From Thioclava nitratireducens (GTDB lineage Bacteria > Pseudomonadota > Alphaproteobacteria > Rhodobacterales > Rhodobacteraceae), in the NCBI RefSeq assembly GCF_001940525.2, contig NZ_CP019437.1:2839501-2903500 (forward strand): a stretch of 64,000 nucleotides of DNA. Direction: 5' to 3'. Under the pieces are notes generated by a model. That model searched no databases, was not told the DNA's origin, and saw only the letters and a program-made list of their open reading frames with translations. The translations under genes and the position numbers were made by a program. Of the stretch, positions 35,006-43,490 are shown piece by piece. Positions within the stretch are counted from its first letter, which is position 1; each line of letters starts with the position of its first letter.

Positions 35006-35783
35006 AGATGTCTCCTAGCGCGAGGGGAGGTGTGTCGGTGTAGGCCTTCGAGATCGTCTCCGGGTCGAAGAACGGCGTGCCGCGCCCCATCCATGCGAGG
35101 CCGTGCTCCACCTTGAATTCCAACGGCGACATGTTGCGGCGCGCCCGTTCGACCGTCTTCGCCATGCGGGGCAAATCAAGCGAACAGGCCCGAATACGCT
35201 CTACATCCGGGAAGTCCTCGTAGTCCGTCCACATCTCGAAGGCGCGGCCTGACTTGCCACCGGGCGTCGTGATCAAGATCGTCTTCGCGTCGTCCTCGGC
35301 GATTGCGAGGGTCGAGCCGAACACCTTGTCAGGGATGAATGCGGCTTCGTCGTAGATTAGTGCACCCCGCTTGATCCCATGACCGCGTGCGCCCGTGCCC
35401 TCCTGGCCTGCGGGCACGCAGCGGGCAATGGAGCCATTTTCAAGGTGCAGTTCGAGCAGCGTGCGCCGCTTGTCCGCGATGGGCAGGCCGATCAAGTCCC
35501 ACGTGTAGGCGATCTTCGCGAACAGAAGCTGTGACTGCGCGAGGGTCGGGCAGATGATGATGACCTCGTGCCGCGGCTTCGCGAGTTCCTGCGCGGCCAT
35601 CACGCCTACGGTCGTTGATTTTCCGATCCGACGGCTCGCGAGAACCATGATGGTCTCGGAGGTCGAGGTCAGCAGTTGTCGCTGCCAAGGGTCAGGCGGT
35701 GCCTCGACAACACGGGCGAGCAGCAGGGTCGGGTCGAGGCGTTCGCTGAGCGTGCGAAGGAAAAGAGCAACTTCACGCGACAT
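34992..35783 (-). CDS. Terminase large subunit, ATPase part
   Basis: A 263-residue protein that is the packaging motor ATPase of a phage large terminase. Walker A-like ASRRIGKST is at 49-57, Walker B GALIYDEAAF with D145-E146, and coupling motif III in ILITTPGG. The protein ends at MGRGTPFFDPETISKAY ... DIYAGL, exactly where the nuclease domain normally starts. Overlaps the small subunit gene by 11 bases upstream and the nuclease gene by 14 bases downstream, so translation is coupled. Confidence 0.82.
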   Translation of the reverse strand: MSREVALFLRTLSERLDPTLLLARVVEAPPDPWQRQLLTSTSETIMVLASRRIGKSTTVGVMAAQELAKPRHEVIIICPTLAQSQLLFAKIAYTWDLIGLPIADKRRTLLELHLENGSIARCVPAGQEGTGARGHGIKRGALIYDEAAFIPDKVFGSTLAIAEDDAKTILITTPGGKSGRAFEMWTDYEDFPDVERIRACSLDLPRMAKTVERARRNMSPLEFKVEHGLAWMGRGTPFFDPETISKAYTDTPPLALGDIYAGL

Positions 35784-36390
35784 CCAGAGTGATCCGCTTC
35801 GCCTTCAAGATTTCCCGGAAGCGCTCGCCCGCAATCGGGTTCTCGGTGAACAGCAAGAACAACGCGTCCAGCAGGGGCGCTGCGTCTGGGTGTTCGTTCA
35901 GCGGGATCATGACCGTCGTTTTGTCCCGCAGCATCGAATAGGTCTTGAGCATCGCCTCGTGTGTCTTCGTCTGGTCGCGCAGCAGTCGCGCGAGGCCCGG
36001 CAGCAAGTCTTCGAGATCGCGGTCGTCGTCGTCCACCTTCTTCTTGAGGGCGCGGTAGAGCGACCTTTGCTCTTTGATGATGCCGAGGATACCCTTCGAC
36101 ACGTCGTCCTGCGCGCCGTTGACCACCGTGTCCACGTCGCGGCGTTCGGCCAACTTCACCTCCGCAAGAATGAGCTTCTCGATCTCGGGGGTGATGTAGT
36201 TGCGGCGGAAGGTATGCAGCGTCTCGATATTCACGGCGCAACGCTTCGCGATCTCGATGAAGGGGCGTCGACGCACGACGCAATCAACGACAATCTCGGC
36301 GACATCCGGGCGCATCCGAATAACCGACTTACGCCCGTTCGGCATGGGCGCAGGAAGCGCCCGCTTGATCTTTTCCATGTTGATGCTCAT
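35773..36390 (-). CDS. Terminase small subunit-like protein
   Basis: A 205-residue protein placed directly before the terminase ATPase and overlapping it by 11 bases. The N-terminal part (PDVAEIVVDCVVRRRPFIEIAKRCAVNIETLHTFRRNY) has a helix-turn-helix-like DNA-binding pattern, and the middle (LYRALKKKVDDDDRDLEDLLPGLARLLRDQTKTHEAMLKTY) is a long helix suited to oligomer formation, the usual layout of phage small terminases. The assignment is by layout and position. Confidence 0.65.
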   Translation of the reverse strand: MSINMEKIKRALPAPMPNGRKSVIRMRPDVAEIVVDCVVRRRPFIEIAKRCAVNIETLHTFRRNYITPEIEKLILAEVKLAERRDVDTVVNGAQDDVSKGILGIIKEQRSLYRALKKKVDDDDRDLEDLLPGLARLLRDQTKTHEAMLKTYSMLRDKTTVMIPLNEHPDAAPLLDALFLLFTENPIAGERFREILKAKRITLDVA

Positions 36391-36641
36391 ACGCGGCTCT
36401 CTTGCGCGACGCGGCCCGCGAGTTCGAGCATGTGGGGTGCCATGCGGCCAATCACGCGGCGTGCGTCTGCTCGATAGGCTGGATGCTCGCAGGCGCGGCG
36501 GATGAAGTCGTCCTCCTTGCTCGCGTAGAAGCAGTCGAGGAGCGCGTTGCGCGCGATAGTCACGTCGATCTCCCGATTGCGCGGGAACTCCTGCGCAACG
36601 AACTCACGCGCGACCATGTCGGCTACGGCGTCGAGGGCCAT
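36387..36641 (-). CDS. Small phage-type hypothetical protein
   Basis: An 84-residue helical protein (MALDAVADMVAREFVAQEFPRNREIDVTIARNALLDCFYASKEDD). Its stop overlaps the small terminase start by four bases and it begins two bases behind the preceding gene, so it belongs to the packaging operon. Function unknown; no membrane segment or recognisable domain. Confidence 0.65.
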   Translation of the reverse strand: MALDAVADMVAREFVAQEFPRNREIDVTIARNALLDCFYASKEDDFIRRACEHPAYRADARRVIGRMAPHMLELAGRVAQESRV

Positions 36642-36643
36642 GC

Positions 36644-37033
36644 TCAGTCCTCCGACACGATCTGGATGGTGGTGCCCTGCTTCTCGGCCTGCGCCTTCGC
36701 ACGGCGGTAGAGCGCGGGGTCGCGCGCCTGCATACGGGTCAGCGTGATCGGCTCGGGGGTCAGCCCCGCATTGATGGTTGCCGCGTCATCCTTGCGGTCG
36801 AGCATCGCCTTCAGGCGGTCGGCCTCGGCCTTGTCCTGAGCGGCTTGCGCGGCAGCAGCGCGCTTCTGGTCCTTGATCTCGTCGAGCATCTTCTGGCTCG
36901 CGTCCTTCAGGCCAGAGATGGATTCCTCGACCTGCTTCGACACATGCTCGGTCAGCGCTTCGAGGAGCTTCGGCGTCGCATTCTCGATGAACTGCTCCAT
37001 CAGCTTCGAGTCAGCATTCGGTTCTTCAGGCAT
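36644..37033 (-). CDS. Phage structural or scaffold-like hypothetical protein
   Basis: A 129-residue protein rich in Lys, Glu and Ala with a long predicted coiled coil (LTEHVSKQVEESISGLKDASQKMLDEIKDQKRAAAAQAAQDKAEADRLKAML). Coiled-coil composition and place in front of the terminase genes are reminiscent of scaffold or head-assembly proteins, but there is no sequence proof and no capsid gene nearby. Start at 37033 is favoured by GGAG seven bases upstream; ATG four codons earlier is possible. Confidence 0.6.
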   Translation of the reverse strand: MPEEPNADSKLMEQFIENATPKLLEALTEHVSKQVEESISGLKDASQKMLDEIKDQKRAAAAQAAQDKAEADRLKAMLDRKDDAATINAGLTPEPITLTRMQARDPALYRRAKAQAEKQGTTIQIVSED

Positions 37034-37171
37034 GAACATCTCCATCGTTCAACAAAAGAGGCAGGCCCAGATGGAACCCGCCTCTCCTGAACGTGTGAGA
37101 TGCTGTAGCCCCCGGCTCGCACGATCAATATCGGGGAGTACGAGGAAAAAATGCGACCGCAGTGTGTCTGA

Positions 37172-38143
37172 ATGTGTCCTAGAATCTTGCATGCTGCCAA
37201 AGCCGTACGATCAAGAGTTGAATTTGCGCTCCCATCATGCATCCATGACGTCAACACCGAATATCAGAACCCAGCCAAGAGACTTGCAGTGAAAAATTCA
37301 TCTAAAATCAAGAAAAAATTAAATTATGATGCGTTTAGAAAAGCAAACCAACAAAGACTAAAAAAGATCAATGATATCGTTGTCGAGGCGCATCTCGCCA
37401 TACAGGGCCTTCAAATTCTTGCCAAGCAGATGCCGCAAAATAAAGCATCAAAATCGGGGGAAACGGTATTCGAGCTTGATGTCCCCTCTACGAAGAAGGC
37501 CAGAACAACAACCATACGCAGAAAGCCAGAGGCAATCGAAAAGATACTTAAAGAAAGGATCGACACAAAAGAAGTCCTTCAGTCAATTGTTTTTGCAATT
37601 TCCCTTACCGAAGACTATATTAATGATGTGCTGACTCTCGTGCTGGAAGCATATCCAAGAAAACTCCTGATATCCTCTAAGGGCAATCAACAGAACTCTA
37701 CAGGCATCAAATCTATTAGCCTGCAGGACTTGATAGAAGCCAAAACCGCAGAGGAAGTGTTTTCCGAACAAGCCAGATCTCGCGCAAGAGATGCACTATA
37801 CGCAACACCTCAGCAATATGCAGAATATATGAATTCCGTTTTGGGCTTTCGTATTTCGCAAGATGTGTTGAACAAATACATAGAGATTAAGGCCACGAGA
37901 GACCTTTACATACATGGCGACGGAAAAATTAATAGTATTTATTTGCAGAAAGTTGGCGCCCTCAATCGCGGTTCAGAAGGAGATGTTGCGTCGCTGGGGC
38001 AGAAATATTTTAAGGATAGCGTTGGAGTGATGAAGGAAATATTTTCAACCATCTACAAAGGAATGCTTGCTAGTTATGGGGAAAGCTTGCAAGTAGAGGC
38101 GGTATTGAAAAGGAGGTCTGAGGCTATCGCTGCAAAACCCTAG
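37172..38143 (+). CDS. AT-rich cargo gene: HEPN-domain (RiboL-PSP-like) putative ribonuclease
   Basis: A protein of up to 323 residues whose C-terminal half carries a HEPN motif, R243-x4-H248 in IKATRDLYIHGDGKINSIYLQK, close in form to the RiboL-PSP/MAE-type HEPN group that cuts RNA in toxin and defence settings. The N-terminal part is basic and helical (KIKKKLNYDAFRKANQQRLKKIND). The start is unsure: ATG 37172 or GTG 37289. It runs against the packaging genes on either side and is far richer in A and T than they are, so it was added to the element later. No partner antitoxin gene is seen. Confidence 0.7.
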   Translation: MCPRILHAAKAVRSRVEFALPSCIHDVNTEYQNPAKRLAVKNSSKIKKKLNYDAFRKANQQRLKKINDIVVEAHLAIQGLQILAKQMPQNKASKSGETVFELDVPSTKKARTTTIRRKPEAIEKILKERIDTKEVLQSIVFAISLTEDYINDVLTLVLEAYPRKLLISSKGNQQNSTGIKSISLQDLIEAKTAEEVFSEQARSRARDALYATPQQYAEYMNSVLGFRISQDVLNKYIEIKATRDLYIHGDGKINSIYLQKVGALNRGSEGDVASLGQKYFKDSVGVMKEIFSTIYKGMLASYGESLQVEAVLKRRSEAIAAKP

Positions 38144-38244
38144 TGATTGACAGATTTTTTGGATCAATCCGCGCCTCTTTATCAATACATACCTACTATT
38201 GGGTGTAAGGAAGATTGCATGTTAGAAATTGGTTTAACTGACGC

Positions 38245-39597
38245 TTACGGAAAACCCATTCTATGCACTGGCGCTGATAGATCTCCTCCTTCCGACTCGA
38301 TCATCGCGAGTTCATCCTGCCACGGGCGGTCGGCGCGGGCGATCTCACCGGCCTGCAAGTTCTCGTAGAGGGTCGCGCGGGAGATCATGCCGCCCATCCA
38401 GAGCTTCATCTGCGCCTCGACCATCTTCGGGTCGATGGTGATCTCGATGAAGTCCCGCGACAGCGTGATCGCCGCCTCTTCCGGGTTCTCCCCCATCCAC
38501 TCGGCCGCAAGGCGCAGCAAGTGATTTATCCCAGCCTCGACCGAGACGACCGTGCCGTGCAGGAGCGACAGCTCCGCCCGCGTGCGCTGCGTCGCAGTGC
38601 CAAGGGTCTCGTTGCGATTCATGGTCGCCGACAACATGCGCGCGCCGAGCGACACCATCGTTTCGATCTTCTCCTCCATGAGGTCTTTCTGAGCCGCAAC
38701 GCCCGCCCCCGTGAACTCGAGCATCCCGACCTGACACCCCTCGGGCAGCGTCCAGAGCGCACCCGCGCCGATGGTCGTGGTCACCTTGTCCGCAGGCAGG
38801 CTGCCGGAAATCCACGGCGTCGGGGCCGACGTGAGGAAGATCGCGTGCTCTCGGTCGCAGGAATTGCGGAAGTGCGATATCGCGACCCGGCACAGGCCAG
38901 AGAACGGGGGCCGCACCTCCTCCGGGCGCAGCCCTTCGTGCGACACCATCAGGAAAGGGATGTGGTCGAGCGCCTTGCCGTTGACCGTCGGGATGATCTC
39001 TTCGCCCACATCGACGCGGGTCTGGTGCTGGTCGCGGATGAAGCGGCGGAACTTGTAGATCGTGTCCTCGAGGATCAGCTCATAGGAGACCTCTGCTTCT
39101 TCATAGGTCTCGTCCGAGACGAGCCAGACGCGGGTCAGCACCTTCCGGCCATCGACATAAGCCGTCTGGTAGTCCTCGATGGCTTCCGCGTCGAAGGTGG
39201 AAATGTGGGGGACCGTGTTTGCCGAGTTGCCTGCGGGTGGAAAATCGAGCAGCAGTCCGAAGCGTCCCATGCTCATCCCCTCGCGCACGGCATCTTCGAT
39301 CAGCACCGTCATCGGCGCGTTCTCGTTCGTCGCGTTCAGCCGCATCGGTTCGAGCCGCGCCGGCAGCTTGATCACGGGATCCTTGCGCAGGGCGAGGCCG
39401 ACAAGGGCGCGCAGCGTCATGGCAGGCGCATCGTAGAAACAGCCGCGCTGGACGTAGGCCGTGTAGTTGGCGGTCGTCATCCCATCGGGCTTCGGGGTGT
39501 AGAGTCGCCCGGCGTCCTTGACTGCCTGCTCTCCTTCGAGGCAGTCGCGGATGAGCCGATACTCGCTTTGCAACTTGTCGTAGCGGGCGTAGGTCAC
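38245..39597 (-). CDS. Phage portal-like protein (DUF4055)
   Basis: A 450-residue protein matching the DUF4055 family, a phage portal type through which DNA enters the head. Typical phrases are DKLQSEYRLIRDCLEGEQAVKDAG and YVQRGCFYDAPAMTLRALVGLALRKDPVI at the start and long helical segments (GINHLLRLAAEWMGENPEEAAITLSRDFIEITIDPKMVEAQMKLW) toward the end. The last dozen residues are encoded at the edge of the AT-rich HEPN insertion, so the natural C-terminus may have been replaced. Lies upstream of the terminase row. Confidence 0.75.
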   Translation of the reverse strand: MTYARYDKLQSEYRLIRDCLEGEQAVKDAGRLYTPKPDGMTTANYTAYVQRGCFYDAPAMTLRALVGLALRKDPVIKLPARLEPMRLNATNENAPMTVLIEDAVREGMSMGRFGLLLDFPPAGNSANTVPHISTFDAEAIEDYQTAYVDGRKVLTRVWLVSDETYEEAEVSYELILEDTIYKFRRFIRDQHQTRVDVGEEIIPTVNGKALDHIPFLMVSHEGLRPEEVRPPFSGLCRVAISHFRNSCDREHAIFLTSAPTPWISGSLPADKVTTTIGAGALWTLPEGCQVGMLEFTGAGVAAQKDLMEEKIETMVSLGARMLSATMNRNETLGTATQRTRAELSLLHGTVVSVEAGINHLLRLAAEWMGENPEEAAITLSRDFIEITIDPKMVEAQMKLWMGGMISRATLYENLQAGEIARADRPWQDELAMIESEGGDLSAPVHRMGFP

Positions 39598-39600
39598 GGA

Positions 39601-39867
39601 TCAGGCCTCGACGACGAGTGGGAACAGCTGGGGATACGGCAGCACGAAGGCGCCATTGCCAACAGAGACGCGCAGGCCGTCACGCAGGCGGTCGCAGCGC
39701 ACAGGCCCGTCGCCCGACATGCGCTTCTCGGGCTGGCTCAGAAGTTCCGTGAGCATGGCGATCAGAGTGCCCTTGGATAGGGGCACGGTGAACGCATTCG
39801 AGGTCGAGTTGGTCTTTTCGGTGAGGCGGCAGTCCGTGTCGCCAGCGGTGGTAAGCGAGATGGTCAA
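39601..39867 (-). CDS. Small phage-type hypothetical protein
   Basis: An 88-residue protein ending three bases before the portal start and clearly in the same transcript. It looks beta-rich (MTISLTTAGDTDCRLTEKTNSTSNAFTVPLSKGTL ... DGLRVSVGNGAFVLPYPQLFPLVV). I do not recognise it. Possibly a head-tail connector or decoration-like protein, but that is a guess from position. Confidence 0.6.
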   Translation of the reverse strand: MTISLTTAGDTDCRLTEKTNSTSNAFTVPLSKGTLIAMLTELLSQPEKRMSGDGPVRCDRLRDGLRVSVGNGAFVLPYPQLFPLVVEA

Positions 39868-40156
39868 GTCGAGGTTCTCCTATGGCTTGGACGGCTGAGG
39901 CTGATCCGAGGTGCGCGCCCCTCAGCCGCCCCTCCGGGGCCAGACACGCACGATGATCATGAGCGGCGCAGGCGGGGCGCTGAAAGCGGAGAAAAAGGTG
40001 TTGGTGGGGTTCAGGGGCGGGAGTTTAAGGTGGAGGCGTCTCCGCGCCCGTAGGCAAAAAAATTTCGCCCATTGCCGGATTCACCAGCATTCGACGCATA
40101 AATACATGTAGCCATCAGGTGATGGTGAAAATCACAACAGATGAAAGGAGAATTGA

Positions 40157-40447
40157 ATGGCAATTACTGACTTCGAAGAGTGGCTGGCGAACAACGAACC
40201 AGCAAGTGGCGACGAAGCATTTCAGCTTCATCAGGCTATTGAAGGCGAGGAGCCGGTGGGCATCTACACCGTCCAACGGAAAGGGCAACAAGTCTTCTGC
40301 CAGAGCGGCGGAGGTGATTGGTTGCTTTTGGCGAGTCCTGCGGCTCTAGAAGCCTTCAAGCGACGCGTCGACGGCTACTGCCCCGACCCTGACATGGGAT
40401 GGGAAGGATCAGAGGCATTTCGCCGAGCGATGGCGAAGGGGGACTGA
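40157..40447 (+). CDS. Hypothetical protein
   Basis: A 96-residue acidic soluble protein (MAITDFEEWLANNEPASGDEAFQLHQAIEGEEPVGIYTVQRKGQQ). AAAGGAGAATTGA lies before the ATG. It runs opposite to the portal and primase genes and is followed immediately by a perfect hairpin (40458-40487). Unknown; possibly a small regulator or anti-defence protein, without direct evidence. Confidence 0.6.
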   Translation: MAITDFEEWLANNEPASGDEAFQLHQAIEGEEPVGIYTVQRKGQQVFCQSGGGDWLLLASPAALEAFKRRVDGYCPDPDMGWEGSEAFRRAMAKGD

Positions 40448-41049
40448 CAGCCAATTTCGTCGGCAAAGGCATAAGCGTTTGCCGACGCATGCCGCGCATG
40501 TTGGCACCTAGGCGCAACCAAGGATCAAGAGGTCCCGCATTCTCCCAAGTGACTGCAATTCTTCTGGCGATACGGTGGGACGCAGAATTCCTTCCAAGAA
40601 ATCCGCGAACCAAGGGGCGGCGTCGTGCATCTGCTGGAGGGGGTCTCCTCGATCACCGCATCAATCCCTTTTGGCAGGACCGTGCATCTATGGGCGTCGG
40701 CCTACAGACCACCTGCAACAGGTGCCGATGAGTTCATATAGATCAATGGGTTAAGCCACCATCACTTATGTTGTTGCATCATAAGTCAGCCGAAACTGTG
40801 CGCCAAGGTGGAGCGAGGCGGGCGAGATCGGGAGAAGCATGCCGATAGGCGCAGAAAGCGACCTCGCCGACAACGTGCAACGCAAAACGGCAAAACCACC
40901 ATGTTTTCCATTTCCCTTGCGCGAAACCAATGGATGGAAGGATGTAACATTTCGCGAGCACGATCCATCCATCCATTAATTAAACGTATAAGCTCTGCAA
41001 TCCGCCCCCGATTTGCCGTTTTGCGTTGCGCCCGCAGCCTCGGCCGGGA
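40448..41049. other. Possible replication origin: nested inverted repeats beside the primase gene
   Basis: About 600 bases without a gene. They hold a perfect 10-bp hairpin (40458-40467 with 40478-40487), a perfect 18-base inverted repeat GCAACGCAAAACGGCAAA (40877-40894 with 41012-41029) and, inside it, a 14-base repeat with one mismatch (40930-40943 with 40963-40976; ATCCATCCATCCAT). CGGCAAA occurs in all four outer arms, in alternating orientation. Placement behind the primase/helicase gene fits an origin or a packaging or regulatory site; nothing proves which. Confidence 0.5.
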
Positions 41050-43488
41050 TCAATACCCAGCCTCATCAGCAATGCGAACCTGATGTTCGCGCATCATGGT
41101 CATGACGTCCTCGGCCGTAGCCTCGACGTCATCGACCTTCTCGAAGATGAACTCGCGATGCCGCCCGCGCGATACACGCCAGCCGTGCGCCTTCTCAAGC
41201 AGCGTTGACGCCTGCACAATGCGCGGCGAGATCGCCCGCGCGTTGCCCGGCACATCCTTCAACGAGATCAGGTTGGATAGGTCGCCGAGCGAGGTCTTCA
41301 TCTCGAGGAACAACTCGGTTGCCGTGTGCTCAGTCTTCGATCCAACCCCCTTGTCGAACGCGCTCAGGTAATCGACGAGGAAGATGTAAACGCTGTCCGC
41401 GGACGCCGCTTCCTCGGCCATGTCGAGCCGCATCTTGGCATATGCCAAGCCGAACCATCCATCAGGCTGCCCAAGTGCCCTCGCGACACACTCGCCCACG
41501 CGCGAGAATACCCCGAACCGCGAACTCGTCTGCTTAACCGTGTGGACATCGCGCAGGACGCGGGAGACGAGGCTATACAGTGCGCCGCGCCAGCGTGCCA
41601 TGTTCGCCGCCTTGAAGGCACGAAAGTCGTCCTCGTCCAAATAGGCCTTCGGGCGCGTCAGCGTTACCCGAACAATCCGTTCGATCAGGTCCTGCCGATA
41701 AAAGGTGGGATCGAGGCCCGCAACAAGCAGCGGGCGCATCGCATCGACCGAAAACACGTCGCCGTCGGAGTATAGCTTGCGCTTGCTCAGCCCGCCGCCC
41801 GTAGACAGGCGGCACAGCGCATCTGACAGGCGCGCCAGCGTATCCACGTTGTCAAAGGACAAGACGGCCGACTGATACGCCGTGACCACGAGATCGTCTT
41901 CAGTCTTTGGCTCGCCCGCCTGCGCGCCCACGCGCGGGTCGAGCATTTCAATCAAGGTCGCGAGCGTAGACGACTTCGCCGACCCAGCCGATCCGTCGAG
42001 GATCGCGATGGGACACTGCTGGCCCGGATTGATGATCGCTGTGACCATCCATGCGAGCAAGAACACCATCGAGTCCTCGTCTACGTTCAAGAAGTCGATC
42101 AGATCAGACAGCTCTCCGGCTTCGGGCAACGAGACCGGCAGGCCGACGCCCTTGCGAAACTGAACGGGTGCCTCGTTGTTGACGCGCCACCCTTCGTCGT
42201 CGATCTCGATGATGGTGCAATCCGGGTCGGCGAGGAAAACATACCTCTTTCCGCCGACGCGTGCGAACCGCAGATCGACGTGTTCGGGGGCGGCTTCCGC
42301 AGCCTGAGCCAGGGAGATCATCTGCGCCGACTTCACGTCCTGCTCTTGCGGCATCTTCTGATAGGCGCGCAACATTCCAAGCGCGCAGCGGTTCTTGAAG
42401 TCGTTCGTGTCGATGCGCACCCATTCGCGCGGCTTGAGTTCGGCATAGGCGACATCCGACTGGTCACGGAGGATCCGCACGTCCGCAAGGAAATCGAGGG
42501 CAAGCAGCTTGCGCTGTTCGGTCGCCTTGAACGGCCAGCCTCCCCCATACCCGTGGTCCTTTGCGATCCGCCAGAACGACAAAGGGGTGTAATTCGAGGC
42601 GCCGGATAGCTGGTCCCATTCGGCATCGTCACCGGCCCGATACTTCGGCGACGTCCTCGACCATTCCGACCAGCGCTCGCGCGCCCATTCGCTCTCCTTG
42701 CCAAAAGCGGCCTGAAGGCAGATGCCAGCAGCGCCCCACTGGTCGCGGTTGTCCGGGTCGAACTTCTGGATGAACGCATCGAAGGCCGCGTCCATACCAA
42801 CGCTCGACGCATCTTCCGATTTCTTGCGGCCCGCCTGCCGGGAAGGCACGAATTGCAGTTCGAGATCGTCGAGCGGGCACTCTTCCAGACTGACCCGCGT
42901 CTTAGTATCGACGAGGTGCATGGCGGCGCCCTTGCGACTGCACGGGATCGCGACATTCTGTTCGCCATATCCCTTCGGCAGGACCTCGACGCCATGTTCA
43001 ATACCGACCTTCTGGCCATTGGCGTTGAAGTTCATCTGGTTCAGGTTCCCTGAGGACACGGCGACAAACTTGGTCTTTTCTACCTCGACGCCCGCGAGAA
43101 GTCGCTTCGCGTCGTCTTTTAGGGTGTCAACGCGGCGCGCGTTTTCGAAGGCAAGCCAGATGTGATAGCCGTGGCCGCCGCCCGACCGAAACACGAGGAA
43201 CGGGATGCCGATCCTGCGTAAGTGGAGCGCGACCTCCAGCGTGGGCTGATAGGCGATACCCTTGGCGTCGTGGTCGTCGAAGTCGAGGATGAGAAAATGC
43301 GACTTCTGCCGCTGCTCGTCCACGTTGAGATACATACCGAGCGGTTGCGAACCGTTGAGATGCGCGTCGATCTGCTCGGGCGTGATAGGGGACTCGACCT
43401 TGCGATAGGCGAACTTGCCCTTCGCATTGTAGCCCTGCGTATGCGCCCGCGTGTCGGCGAGGGCAACGATCTGCTCAATGACACTCAT
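41050..43488 (-). CDS. Primase-helicase: AEP-like primase fused to an SF3/D5-like ATPase
   Basis: An 812-residue replication protein. The N-terminal domain has archaeo-eukaryotic primase features: D69/D71 in LILDFDDHDAKG and H109 in RSGGGHGYHIWLAF. A middle linker (PriCT-like, about 235-310, PDNRDQWGAAGICLQAAFGK) follows. The C-terminal ATPase has Walker A GSAGSAKSS (499-507) and Walker B AVLSFDNVD (D546). Such fusions start DNA replication of satellites, prophages and plasmids. Start 43488 gives MSVIEQIVALADTRAH; it begins two bases behind the AlpA-like gene stop. Confidence 0.85.
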   Translation of the reverse strand: MSVIEQIVALADTRAHTQGYNAKGKFAYRKVESPITPEQIDAHLNGSQPLGMYLNVDEQRQKSHFLILDFDDHDAKGIAYQPTLEVALHLRRIGIPFLVFRSGGGHGYHIWLAFENARRVDTLKDDAKRLLAGVEVEKTKFVAVSSGNLNQMNFNANGQKVGIEHGVEVLPKGYGEQNVAIPCSRKGAAMHLVDTKTRVSLEECPLDDLELQFVPSRQAGRKKSEDASSVGMDAAFDAFIQKFDPDNRDQWGAAGICLQAAFGKESEWARERWSEWSRTSPKYRAGDDAEWDQLSGASNYTPLSFWRIAKDHGYGGGWPFKATEQRKLLALDFLADVRILRDQSDVAYAELKPREWVRIDTNDFKNRCALGMLRAYQKMPQEQDVKSAQMISLAQAAEAAPEHVDLRFARVGGKRYVFLADPDCTIIEIDDEGWRVNNEAPVQFRKGVGLPVSLPEAGELSDLIDFLNVDEDSMVFLLAWMVTAIINPGQQCPIAILDGSAGSAKSSTLATLIEMLDPRVGAQAGEPKTEDDLVVTAYQSAVLSFDNVDTLARLSDALCRLSTGGGLSKRKLYSDGDVFSVDAMRPLLVAGLDPTFYRQDLIERIVRVTLTRPKAYLDEDDFRAFKAANMARWRGALYSLVSRVLRDVHTVKQTSSRFGVFSRVGECVARALGQPDGWFGLAYAKMRLDMAEEAASADSVYIFLVDYLSAFDKGVGSKTEHTATELFLEMKTSLGDLSNLISLKDVPGNARAISPRIVQASTLLEKAHGWRVSRGRHREFIFEKVDDVEATAEDVMTMMREHQVRIADEAGY

Positions 43489-43490
43489 GG

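Noticed and set aside
40399..40731. Plus-strand open frame of 110 codons
   Set aside because: Overlaps the end of a better gene and runs through a perfect hairpin; basic low-complexity translation.
40930..40980. CRISPR-like array from ATCC repeats
   Set aside because: The ATCCATCC units are four-base repeats inside an inverted repeat; no spaced repeats of CRISPR length and no cas gene in the window.
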